Of a stretch of 64,000 nucleotides of DNA, positions 48,647 through 59,700 are shown piece after piece. This DNA comes from Haliotis asinina. Lineage: Eukaryota; Mollusca; Gastropoda; Lepetellida; Haliotidae. Made by a program: the position numbers and the translations under genes. Within the stretch, counting starts at the first letter, position 1. Each line of letters opens with the position of its first letter. Under the pieces are notes generated by a model that ran no database searches, was not told the DNA's origin, and saw nothing but the letters and a program-made list of their open reading frames with translations. Location: contig NC_090287.1 in assembly GCF_037392515.1 (NCBI RefSeq), positions 11,413,501 through 11,477,500 of the forward strand, written 5' to 3'.

Positions 48647-51600
48647 CTATTGAGTGGCTTTCTTCTTCTTCGATTTGTCTTTCTTCTTCATACCATCCAA
48701 GTTACCTTTGAGAAGATTTGCATATGCCTGGCAGATGAAAACAATTCAACACATCAAGACACTTTGAATTTACATGTCCTCTGGGTTTCAAATTCTAAGT
48801 ATGCAGCACAGCTGCCACTGGAAATGGAATAATATATTTTTGTTTTGTTTGTTGTTCTGTGTCTCACTCAGCAATGTTCAAGCTATATGGTGACATCAGG
48901 AAATGATCCAGCATGGATTATATATACCAGTGATCAACAGCATGAGCATCATCTATTCAACTGGAATACAATGACATCTGTAACCCAAGTCAACATCTGG
49001 GATGAACCAATTTATAGCCTCTATGACTTATTCCACATGCACCAGCACTGGCTATGTTGAGGTTTGCTCTGTGAGTGACTGAGTTTGGTTCTACACTTCA
49101 CACTTGACGTTTTTAACAATATTCATGCATTATCGTGGCAAGGGACACCAGAAATGGGCTTCACACATTATACCCATGTGGAGAAATGAACATGGGTGTT
49201 TTATTGGACCAGCGAACGCATTAACCACTGGGCTTGCCAGCAATCCGATAAAATTTGAAATCAACTTACCAACTGAAACTTATTAACATCTTTCTGATGC
49301 ACCTGAAAACAAACACACACATTAACACATCCATGTACATAATCAGGATTCAACAAGTAGTTAATGAGATCATAAGGGTTGCTACTTTGTAAACAATTTC
49401 AGCATGTTAAACTCATTTGATATGCCAAATGATCATAGTAATGAACTTTATGAAGTAAACATACCGTATAAACCAGTCCATGTATTTGACTGTAAATTTT
49501 GGAACTATGTTAATATTACAAATCAGAGATTTGACTGAGTTGGTGTGCACCAAAACATTCACTTGCATGTCTCCTAAAATGGTCAGAAAAGTACAAAATA
49601 CTACATTTGTTTGTATAGACATGATAATCACAGTGTATATTAATACTGAATCAATAACCTCTCTAGATTCAAAATCTTCACGAATATTCTTTGACGTAAA
49701 CCATATAGTATGATAGTTTGATTTAATGATATCACACTGGATGGCTTTCTAGATGACTCAAATACCATCAATGTTGACATGTCTCTTGAATATAGAACTC
49801 CACATGAACTGCTTTCGGTTGTTATACATGCTATACTATCTATTCCACAAACCCAAGGTATTTCAAGGGCAGCTGTTGGTTAAACCTTCTAACCTGACTG
49901 TATAATGTGCAAAAGCTACTTAGGGGTAGGAACAATTGGTAATCCAACAGATTGTGCAAAATAAGTGGCTTTTGATACAAAAAAAATCAAGTGAGACTTT
50001 ATTTTCACTAGTGCTAGACTAAGATGGACATGGCTGTGTCTTTTTGAGCTACTCACAACTGTACTGATCTTCTTACTACCAAGGGTTGCCCGAATCAAAC
50101 ACTTGTACTCTGTTGGGTCTGGTACATGTCCAGTTCTGGGTAAAGGTTTTGTCCTACCATCATCTGGAAAAAGTTATCATACATAAATAAATGCAGTTAA
50201 TCTTCGGGAAATGATAATTTGCATCTGAAAAATGTTAATTCTGTTAATTCTCTTGTCTGTGAGAAACTACTCACATGGGTATGTGTGAGAATTGTTACTG
50301 CACTTTCTATAAAAAGGCTGAAAATGAAATAACATTCCATGGTGTAGCGTGTTTTTTAGGTAATAACACAAATGATGATCATGTAAATCATTGCATATCA
50401 GTAGATTATCAAACATGTAATTCTGTAAATATGTCAGCTTTCATAAATTTATTGTAAGAATGTTCTGTCATCCACTGATTTTCCAATAGAGCGAACATTT
50501 CATGACTGTCCGCCAGCCCGAGTGGGAGAAGTGCAGTACCATGTTTTCCAGTTACACATTACAGTGTGGGAACACGACCTTATACAGAAGCCCAGGTGAT
50601 TCATTCTTCTCTAAGGAAATCACCGGATGCAATGTGGCATTTCCATACCATATATAAAAAAAACGGTTATATTTTTCTTAATATTTGAGTGGGATTTTTC
50701 TGTGAAAATTCTAAAAATTAAACATATTTACTGGTAAGTTATTCAATCATTTACACATTGACTCTTCTTGGCTGCATGGCATGCCATGGCAGGGACATTA
50801 AATCATATCATGTCTGCGCAGAAGACATCGCAGCAGAATTTTAATTGAACCCAGTGGTCACAAGCCGGGTAAAATACTGCAACTCTTGACAAGTTACGAG
50901 CTTTGTTTCAAGGTTATGTTCACATTTATGAAGGTTGTGAAAGTGCATTACATTCCAGGGTAGAATTTTAGTACTTTGATAGAGATTTCAGTCAAAACAT
51001 CCATGAAAGCTGGATATTTCAAACATTTTGTGTCCGGGTTGCAACGGAAGCCTCCACACGGGAGACGGTGTTTACAGGTGGCGCTGTCATTGCACTGTAC
51101 ACGAGAAATCACGGGGAAAAAGAAATAGCCCGAAAACATGGTACTGCATGGTATATCAGCACAAAATGGCTGTTGGTGATGCTTTCAAGAGCAGCATATG
51201 GATGGCTAGTAAGAACAGTCACAGATTTGTATGCTTTATTTAAATGAAAATCCTACAAAACCCAAAGGTAGATGTTTCTTTAGGAAAAAAATACAATCTT
51301 GAGCAGTAATAAACTGAATTAAAGCAGTAATAAGCTAAATTAAACAAGATAAACATGGTAATGTCACCTGAGATCACTATACGTAATATCTCTGGAATGA
51401 CTGGAACAGAGTTGGTCTTTTAGTGAGTTTGGTTGCAACATCAATTGAAATTCGTGAAATTTAATAAAAATTAACTCATTCAAATTTACTTTCGACACAG
51501 TGATATCCTCACTATCACTTTAAATGAATCTGATTCAACTGTAGGTCTCTATATTAAGGCAACCAAACACAACATCAGTCTTACATCGCTTCATCGTGAG

Positions 51601-51795
51601 GTTGATGGATCCAGATGTTTTACCCTTCTGGAAAAGTCGGGTGAGCTCCGTGAGAAACTGAAGTGGAAGTAGGCGGGTATTAACCAAACCATATAACAGA
51701 AAACATCCATTAACATTTGTGCATAAAACCCAATATCGAACTCGTGATTTAAAAACAACAAATGCTTTACTTACAAAGTCATTTTCCAACAACAT
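48647..51795 (-). CDS. SRP14: Signal recognition particle 14 kDa protein (5 exons, complete)
   Basis: Minus-strand coding exons in transcript order are 51775-51795, 51585-51657, 50057-50163, 49270-49302 and 48647-48727, giving 315 bases or 104 aa. SRP14 and SRP9 form the heterodimer that binds the Alu domain of SRP RNA and delays translation elongation while SRP targets nascent chains to the ER. Recognisable blocks are MLLENDFFLTELTRLFQKGK at the N-terminus, TSGSINLTMKRYDGRTKPLP, KCLIRATLGSKKISTVV, DVNKFQLAYANLLKGNLDG and a lysine-rich end KKKDKSKKKKATQ. The alanine-rich tail of mammalian SRP14 is absent, so the protein ends soon after the basic stretch. An in-frame ATG lies upstream at 51906, but homology puts the start at 51795. 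All introns are GT-AG. The gene is divergent from SAE1. Confidence 0.96.
48865..49030 (-). mobile_element. SINE-2 copy in the last SRP14 intron
   Basis: CACTCAGCAATGTTCAAGCT, CCAGTGATCAACAGCATGAG and GTAACCCAAGTCAACATCTG; strongly diverged. Confidence 0.65.
49083..49245 (-). mobile_element. SINE-1 copy adjacent to SRP14 exon 4
   Basis: GGACACCAGAAATGGGCTTC and ACGCATTAACCACTGGGCTT on the reverse strand; B box decayed. It ends about 25 bp from the SRP14 exon at 49270. Confidence 0.82.
50948..51139 (-). CDS. Small cysteine-rich open frame inside an SRP14 intron
   Basis: A minus-strand frame of up to 63 aa lies between SRP14 exons 2 and 3, on the same strand as SRP14. The last 48 residues run from CNDSATC through PCGGFRCNPDTKC to FYPGM and hold five cysteines; CLKYPAFMDVL resembles the CKNPALLDKFL end of peptide A. 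Just before CNDSATC there is a pyrimidine tract and TACAG, so this may be a terminal exon with its acceptor near 51094. It could instead be a single-exon peptide starting MFSGYFFFPVI, a short hydrophobic leader. I found no convincing partner exon. It could be a nested gene, an unused duplicate of the secreted peptide family, or a remnant inside a mobile element. Confidence 0.35.
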   Translation of the reverse strand: MFSGYFFFPVISRVQCNDSATCKHRLPCGGFRCNPDTKCLKYPAFMDVLTEISIKVLKFYPGM

Positions 51796-52374
51796 GCTGC
51801 CAACACGGTGAAACTCTTTTGCAATGAAGTCAGTATGTTGATTGAAGGAAATACTATAAGTATACTTCACCTGAAACGGATATTGAATTATTAAATAGTG
51901 GAACATTCATACCAAGTTAGTATTCCATTTATTGAATCGTATTAACACACAAATGTAGTTAAATTATTCAATCCAGTGATGGACACACATATATTTGTAA
52001 AAACGAAAGTGTCATTGTTGTTCAAACAAACTTTCGGAAATTTTCCTAAACTTCCATTCGGATATTTCTAATCAACCGAAGCTTTGGATATGTAACAGAC
52101 GCATTGATTGGTCGAAATGCAGTTCCCAGTGAATCCGGATATTTAAACCGGATTGGTCTCAGTTGGTTAGACGTATCCCGAAAGAAGACAGATTTTCATA
52201 TATATTTGACATAAATACAGATTATCAGATATCACATGTGCGATAATCTTAATGAGAGGGTGAACAGTGGTGCGAGATATACAGAGTAAGTGGAGTTTCA
52301 GATGTCTATCGACGCCCATCATATGTCGACAATTTAGAAAACAATGCATGTAATCTCCGTTCCCCAAAGTCAAA

Positions 52375-52955
52375 GCCTTCAGTAGTGACTACCGCTCAAT
52401 GGCTCTAACGCCATTAATCATAGATTGCTTTGAACGAATTATCTTGAACGTAACGCAAAATACATGACATCTAATGCTTTCAAGGTCAGGCGCAGGGTAA
52501 GTCTTAAACTGTAAGAATCATCTTTGCGGACTTCTTCTCTGCTTTCAACACAAAACCAGTCACACTTGATGATAAGGAAAGCGATGAACATGGAATAAAA
52601 TTGTAACATAGTCAAGTGGTTAGAGGCCTTCTTGATTAACCTATCTCAACGTGTTCGGGCCAATTCAACTCTTTCTGGCGTTAATATTAATTGTGGGTAC
52701 CGGTGCTCCTCAAAGCTGTATCCAGTCCCCTGTCCTATTCACACTCAAAACAAAAGACTGGATATCTCATTTATAGACTGACTGAATTTCAGATTTGATG
52801 ATGGTGATTCTGCCTGGGTTGTATTTATTCGCCAATCGGTGGAAGAGTAGAGGAAAAATATTGATGAGTTTATGGCGCAAAGACAATTTCCTCTCCCTTA
52901 ACATACATAAAACAAAGGGCGTGATAACTGGATTGCGACAGTGCAAACAATAATG
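52375..52955 (+). mobile_element. LINE reverse-transcriptase fossil between SRP14 and SAE1
   Basis: Fragments in several frames follow the order of a non-LTR reverse transcriptase: DYRSMALTPLIIDCFERIIL, then IIFADFFSALNT (first Asp block), NIVKWLEAFLINLSQRVRAN, GAPQSCIQSPVLFTL (the usual GxPQG motif with Ser for Gly) and FLSLNIHKTKGVITGLRQ. The FADD-type block itself is not evident. The type resembles Jockey/CR1/Rex-like LINEs. Many frame breaks suggest an old insertion. Confidence 0.75.
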
Positions 52956-53309
52956 TGGCAAGAGGGATTGTAAGGTAAATTTTATTCAACTTCTAAATAC
53001 CCTTCAAAGATAAGATCCAAGAATCATTCCTACTCTCCGTTCTCATCCAAAAGTAATAAACAACCATTCCCTTAATTATTTTCACATTTATAGACTTTGC
53101 CCAAATCGAACATGGAATTTTCTAGTTCGAGTTTCCAAGCAGTGAAGAATGCATGGAATTGGACAGTCATCCTCCATTTGTCTTGATCAGTGTCAAAGTG
53201 TTATCAAACTTTGCATAGACAGCCATGTTTTTCAACCCCGTGCGTGACACGCTCCTACTGTTCAAAGTGACGTTCACTCATTCACTCACTCGGTATTTGT
53301 TTACTTTTT

Positions 53310-53560
53310 CGAGTGAATGTGTTTAGTTTTACGCTTCGAAATATTCCAGCATTGCTTACGGCGGTCTGCAAACAATCGCGTCTGGACAAGACAATCCAGA
53401 GATCAACCACATAAGCATCGATCTATGATACGATAAGTGTCAAACAAGTCCGCGAGCCAACCAACAGTAACCCTATCCCGTTTGTCGCCTCTTAAGACAA
53501 ACATGGGCTACTAAAGAGCAATTCTAACCCGGATCTACTCGGGTTACCTTTTCCGTTCGT
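53310..53560 (-). mobile_element. SINE-2 copy upstream of SAE1
   Basis: GAGTGAATGTGTTTAGTTTT, GGCGGTCTGCAAACAATCGC and CCTATCCCGTTTGTCGCCTC. It ends about 175 bp before the SAE1 start codon. Confidence 0.82.
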
Positions 53561-53651
53561 TATAGTTGTCGTTCTTACTTGGAAAATTGATCATTGCATA
53601 ATTTTTGTGGATAATGTTTCATCGTCCGGATTTTAATGTTGACAAATCTAA

Positions 53652-53656
53652 CCAAT
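53652..53656 (+). promoter_or_regulatory. SAE1: CCAAT box candidate upstream of SAE1
   Basis: CTAACCAATCGAA lies about 80 bp before the SAE1 ATG. No TATA box is evident, as is common for housekeeping genes. Confidence 0.3.
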
Positions 53657-53734
53657 CGAATGTTCCGTTACAAATCTCCAATGTAGCGTCTACCGGTAGA
53701 TTTGTGTTGTGTTATTGCAACTTGTGGGAAAAGC

Positions 53735-56700
53735 ATGGGTCGAGAGGAAAACATAACAGAAGACGAAGCTGCACTTTACGACAGACAGATTCGTCTGTGG
53801 GGTCTTGACGCCCAGAGAAGGTTGGTGGAAAAAATGGCCAGTTGAATTTGCAGAGATTTGAGCACTTGTCATTGCCGGATGGTGCAGGTGTTCGTGTTAT
53901 ATTGTTCAAATCCTGATCAGTTGTATGATGACGAGTAGTAAAGAGCGTGTTTCTTTACAAGTACAGTACAGTGTGAACGTGTGTCCTATTCCTGAACAAA
54001 CAGACGGAATTATCTTTGAAAAGAAGTTCGTATTCAGAAGCTTTCAAAAGGTACAGTCAGTGTCAGGCCAATCTATTGTCAACTTTAAAGGGGCACTGAT
54101 GCGGAGCATTTTCCGTGGACTGGTGTAAACTTTTGTTATTGTTTTTCTCCCGTGAGTACCCGGATGATATCCCAGAATTCGTGACTGGTTCGTGACCTCT
54201 GCTGCGCAGTCCGTAAGCGCAATTGATAGTTTAATTATAGACATATAAACTGAGGTGAAGTCAATTGTACTTCATTACAAATGTATTATGAAAACAAATG
54301 AAACACTTTGAAGGTTAATCATCTGCCAGTGGTAGAAATGGTAAAAAACTATTAGGACGGAAAAATAACGAAGCAAATGTACGTCTCTATATTTTGTCTC
54401 ATAACCCTAATTAGTTTATTGTCATATTTGTATGATTCTGAAAATTAATAAAAGAACACACGATTTGCTTATACTCATAGTAAATTTCTAACATAACAGC
54501 AACATTTATACATTGTATAGATTGCCAATGTGGATCCTATTTCACACACATACGCGATCTAGTGTGTGTTTTCTGTCATACAGATTCTGCTGAATGCTAC
54601 AACAAATAAATTAAAACAAAATGCAAATAATGAACAGACTAATTTTATAGCAACAGTGTCAGGCTACTACCTTGTTCAGAAATGTATCCATCAATATCCA
54701 CGTAAAAGAAATCGTATTCCATTCATCTGCAGCTGGTAAACAATCCTGCTCTGTGTCGCGTGTCTTACAACTGTCTCATTTGCGAAAAAGTAACACATCG
54801 TTTCACGTCTTTCGTTGGTGAAAACTAGATAAACCTCTCATTGGTCTCCCAAGATAGCACACCTGGCAACTAATTGTATGATGTCCACTATTCTAAGTAA
54901 TTTAGTTGACCAATATTGAGCAATCAATCAATCAACGCAAGGGTGGTTAATTCTTTGAAGGGAGGATGTTGTTTTTGCACTCACACTTTACGACAGGGTG
55001 TAGTCATCTACACACACTGCCTTTTGACAAATCCGCTAGAAGAACAAAAGTAATTAATCAATCAGTGTGTTATCGGTTAATCCTTTGATCGATGTTTGTT
55101 TTTGTAACTCAGGTGATAAACCCTCTTGCATCACTTACATGCACATATTACATAACATACAATACATTTGCCATTACAGACCTTAATTTATAATGTTGAG
55201 TATTTACTCCAGACAGGAGAAATGCCAAATGGGAACCTTTGTTGAGTAACCGATGTGGTGTTGCTACTAATTATACCTGTTATAAATTCATGAATTGACC
55301 ATCAAGAGAATGATGACAAATAACACGTGTAGGTTTACACCATCAAACGCGAGTTACAGCAAGGAAGATGTAATCTCTGTGTCGCATGCAGCCTGAAAAC
55401 ACTTATGGGCCGAAACTGTTTTGAGGATACCAACGGAATTTCGTTACATAAGGAATACACACAGGCATTTGCTGTGTACTTTGGTAAATAAGTGAAATAC
55501 GTTTTTTTTACGTAAGACAATTTTCAGATTTCTCTACCAAAGCCAAGGTCATCGTTTTTTTGTTTACGAATTCAAATAAATCAACTGTGTGTTTTATTAT
55601 CATAAATAATAAACCATTGTAGCTACCATAGCTACCAAAATTTACGTATGCTATTTGCTATCACAGCTCAACCAACACTCAAAACTACCTAAATATACAG
55701 CTTTGCAATCTTCCGTACTGAAACAAATGGCTTGCTACGTGCCTGTAGACATCATATTTCCATGTAACATGATTAAATATCGAGGTTAAAAACACAGAAA
55801 TAGGATCAAATTGGATCAGTAAGTATACCATCCAAGCATCTGAAAAGAACTACACTGCTGGGATATATGGTTACGATCAGACAAGGAATACCATGGATAT
55901 TTTTAAACAAATGGCATGTGATGGGCATCCGGCCTCCTGACTGTTTAAGTGAAGAAATTTTGCTAATATGGACAGGAGCCCAGTTCCTTTGTCCGTCACG
56001 GTCGAAGGAGTGGGCGCTGACCAATTTGCGGTCTGCTTTCGTAATTAGACCGTTAGCGAGAAGCATTATTCGCTCCGCATCAGTGCCCCTTTAAGGCCTT
56101 CTGCCATGTTAATCAAGACAGTAGACTCATCGCATCTGAGTTTACCGTCCAAACCAGTGACGAATCCCAATAACTCTGTGACATGTGAAAACTAGTTCAG
56201 GAAATGTAATATACAATCAGGAATTTTGTAGGCCATTAGGACTATATAGACCAATAAGATTCTATTAACGGTTTATATATTTGATACATGAAGTCAATGT
56301 GCCTTTCAGACTTCGTGCAGCACGTGTGCTTTTGGTTGGAGTGAAGGGGCTTGGAGCAGAGGTGGCCAAGAATATTGTCCTCGCTGGTATCAAATCAATC
56401 ACTCTACTTGACAGTTCGCTGGTGAGGACATAAGTTCTTCATAATGAACATCCTGATTTACTGTTAATCATGTTGATCATATGAACATGATACTTATCAT
56501 ACTGAAGTTAACAAATTACATTCCAGTGAACTGGACACTAGTAACTCTTAGGGTTATTTATTAATTACAGAGAATACTTAACAAAATATCATTTGATTAT
56601 CAAGAGAAGCATCTTCAGTCAAATATACATATGAAGAATATCCACAGATTTCACATCACTTGTGAGTAGTGATATATTTGTGTGTTGATAATAATTTAGA

Positions 56701-59700
56701 GCTGACCTTTGAATAAAGATGGAACTTTGTGTATTGTGTTTGGTATTTAATACATGCACTGCAAGCTGTATAAACTGGCACTCTTTGGGAATGAAAAAAT
56801 AATCCTGTTTAGACAATATGCTGGATTGTAAAGCTGATGATAAATGTACTCTCAATAGATGGAACTGAGATTTTAAACCAGTGTTGACAACTTGCCGGAT
56901 TTGGGAGATGCCGGTTTTGATAGCTTCCACTGTGCTGTGATATCCTGAAATACCAAATCAGTCATCTAGAGCATGGATAGATTTAGGCATTGGAGTAAGA
57001 CTGAAAATATTCAGATGTGATTTCACTAGCCATTCTGATTACAGGTTGACAATGAAGACTGCACATCTCATTTCCTTGTGTCCAGAGCTGATTTAGGCAA
57101 AAATGTAAGTTAAACAAGACAATGCCTTAAATACTGGTTTTCAGTGAGGACTACCCAAAGTGGGTTTTCCCCAGTCAAAGGTACAATTAATCGCTGTAGG
57201 CAAGCACTCTTGTGTGAATTTTTGTGACTGTAAGTGCTAGGTGGAAGACTACTGAAATTGAGACTGATACCGTTATGTTTTCTTATGGAGTTCAGACAAA
57301 AGTTGTTTTTTTCCAAAATATGAAATAACCTCATACAAATGGTAGAAGTTTCGATATTCTCCAGTTTTTCCATGTCCCCAGCGTGCTGAATCCTCCCTTC
57401 ATCGGGTCCAGCTGCTCAACCCAATGGTCCAAGTAACAGCTGACTCTGGAGATGTTGACAGCAAAGACGATGCCTTCTTCACCAACTTTGATGTTGTATG
57501 TGTCACCTGCTGTCCAGCAGCCACTCAGTGCAGAATCAACAAGTTTTGTGCAGAAAACAACATTCAGTTCTTCAGTGGGGATGTCTTTGGTTACTATGGT
57601 TACATGTTCAGCGATCTAGGTGAACATGAATATGCAGAGTAAGTTGTTTGCCACTTTAAGCAACATTCCAGCAATATCCAGACACGAGACAACAGAAATG
57701 GGCTTCACACATTGACTTGTACCTATGACTGGAATCGAACCCAGGCCTTCAGCATGACGAGCAAACACTTTCACCACTTGGCTACCCGACCACCCAGTGG
57801 GGGAACACGTGTCCTCAACCATGGCAGTAAAACACAACATGTCAAAACAACCATAAAGCCAATAAAACCAAACCCACTCACTTGCTCACTATTTCCAATC
57901 TGTTGACCTCAGCTGGTCAGCTGCAACTCATCTGGTCTTAACATACACCCAAGGCAACCCAGTAGATCAAGAGGTCAGACTTGGCTGCAGTAGTTAGAAT
58001 ATCAGTACATGAGGTTGTGAACAGTCAAATATAGCATTGTCTGTGGAGGTGTCATGTCACACTGTGGTGTATTAACGATGTATATATGACTCTGTAGGGA
58101 GGTTCCCAACACAAAGGCCAAAGCGGCTGATGATGAGGAGACTGATGAACCATCACCCAAGAAAGCAAAGACAGAGGAACCAGAAACTGTTGTTGTGAAA
58201 AAGGTATAGAAATGTTATTTCCTCATGTCATACAAAATTCATGTCAGAGGTCTCACAGGATCAATTTTTCTTGTGTATTAATGTACTTGAAATGATTAAC
58301 CTCCTTTACGGTTCACGATTGGATACGAGGGAGGAGTGCAGAGAAAAGGACAGACAGGTGTTTGAGAAGCATGTGCACTAGTGATGTCAAAGTTAATTGT
58401 TCATTAACCTGTGCTGTGCTGTCTCCATGCTTTCTCACACACTGGGCTGTCTCTTTCTTTGCACTCCTCCAATGTAACAAATAGTGTACCGAGTCAATAT
58501 TTTTATGATAATTTGTTAAACAACTTTTTTTTATTTTAGGGCTTAAATTCTGCAAAAGCCTCACAGAGTTGGTCTTATGTTTTGATTATGATCAGTGTCT
58601 CTTTGAGTGTTACAGGTTTATTAGATTTCGAGTAAGACTGCTTATCAAATTTTTTCATGAGCCTGCCCAAACACATATTTTTATGACCCTCCTGTTGAGC
58701 CTGTCATATGTGTACCTGTACGCATTCCCTGATTCAGTTTGATGACATACTGCCACCCATCCATGATCTTGAAAAAATGACTGGACTGTTATCACTAACA
58801 ATACCTGGGTGTGTGGTTACATTGTGTCACAGTGCTAACTGAGTGTGGATATTTGTCAATGCTCTGATATAGTTAGTTTCCTGTACCAAACGAAATACAG
58901 AATTTTCAAGGGTCTTATAGTCTCATACACTCTTTCAAAACACTGTGCAACTAATAATATACCCGTGGACCATGTGGTTTCTGGACAGTGATGAGTGACT
59001 TACGTAAGGGGTGAAAACTAATGCTTGGCTGTTCAGGAAGTGACTGAAACCAAGACGGTGCTTTTTTAAAAGCAGTGGAATGACAGTTGCCGACTGAGGA
59101 ATTATTTGAATGGGATTGTGTGTATGGGTTGTCACGGCAATGAAGATTGACCCATCTATATCAGATTTATGTTTGAGCTCAAGAGGAAACACACAGACAA
59201 ATTATATAACAATCCTGTGGTCCGCTTCCACTGTTATACTGGAATATTCTGCGATCTTCCTGACATGGTTCAGTAATCTATTTTCCTGGGTTTGTTGGTT
59301 GTAAATGATGGGGTATTTATGGTAAAGTGTTTATAATGTTCCTGTAATAAATCTCTTGTTCAGTATGTAACTAGTGATTTGTTTGCTGCTTTTCAGTGCA
59401 TGACATTCAAGCGCCTTGAAAATGCTCTCAGTGTTGACTGGAGCTTAGATGACATGAAAAGGAAGCTGAGAAGAACACCCAACACATACTTCATCATGCA
59501 AGGTAAGGTCCTGATGAAAAGCATGTGCAAACTCTGATAATGAAGTGCTGTGAGAACGTATTTATCCTAGATTTTTTATGCTTTTGTCAGTTTGCAATAG
59601 ACCATCTCTAATTTCATGACAGATTATCTTCAGTAATATGAGAGTATCTGATAGTCCTTTACTTGTTTTAGTTGTACATGTTCCATGTTTTAACAAGCGT

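Noticed and set aside
52167-52373. Minus-strand frame as an upstream SRP14 exon
   Set aside because: SRP14 starts in the exon at 51775-51795 by homology; this frame shows no likeness to SRP14.
53690-53909. Minus-strand frames opposite SAE1 exon 1
   Set aside because: They are shadows of the SAE1 coding exon and its donor region.
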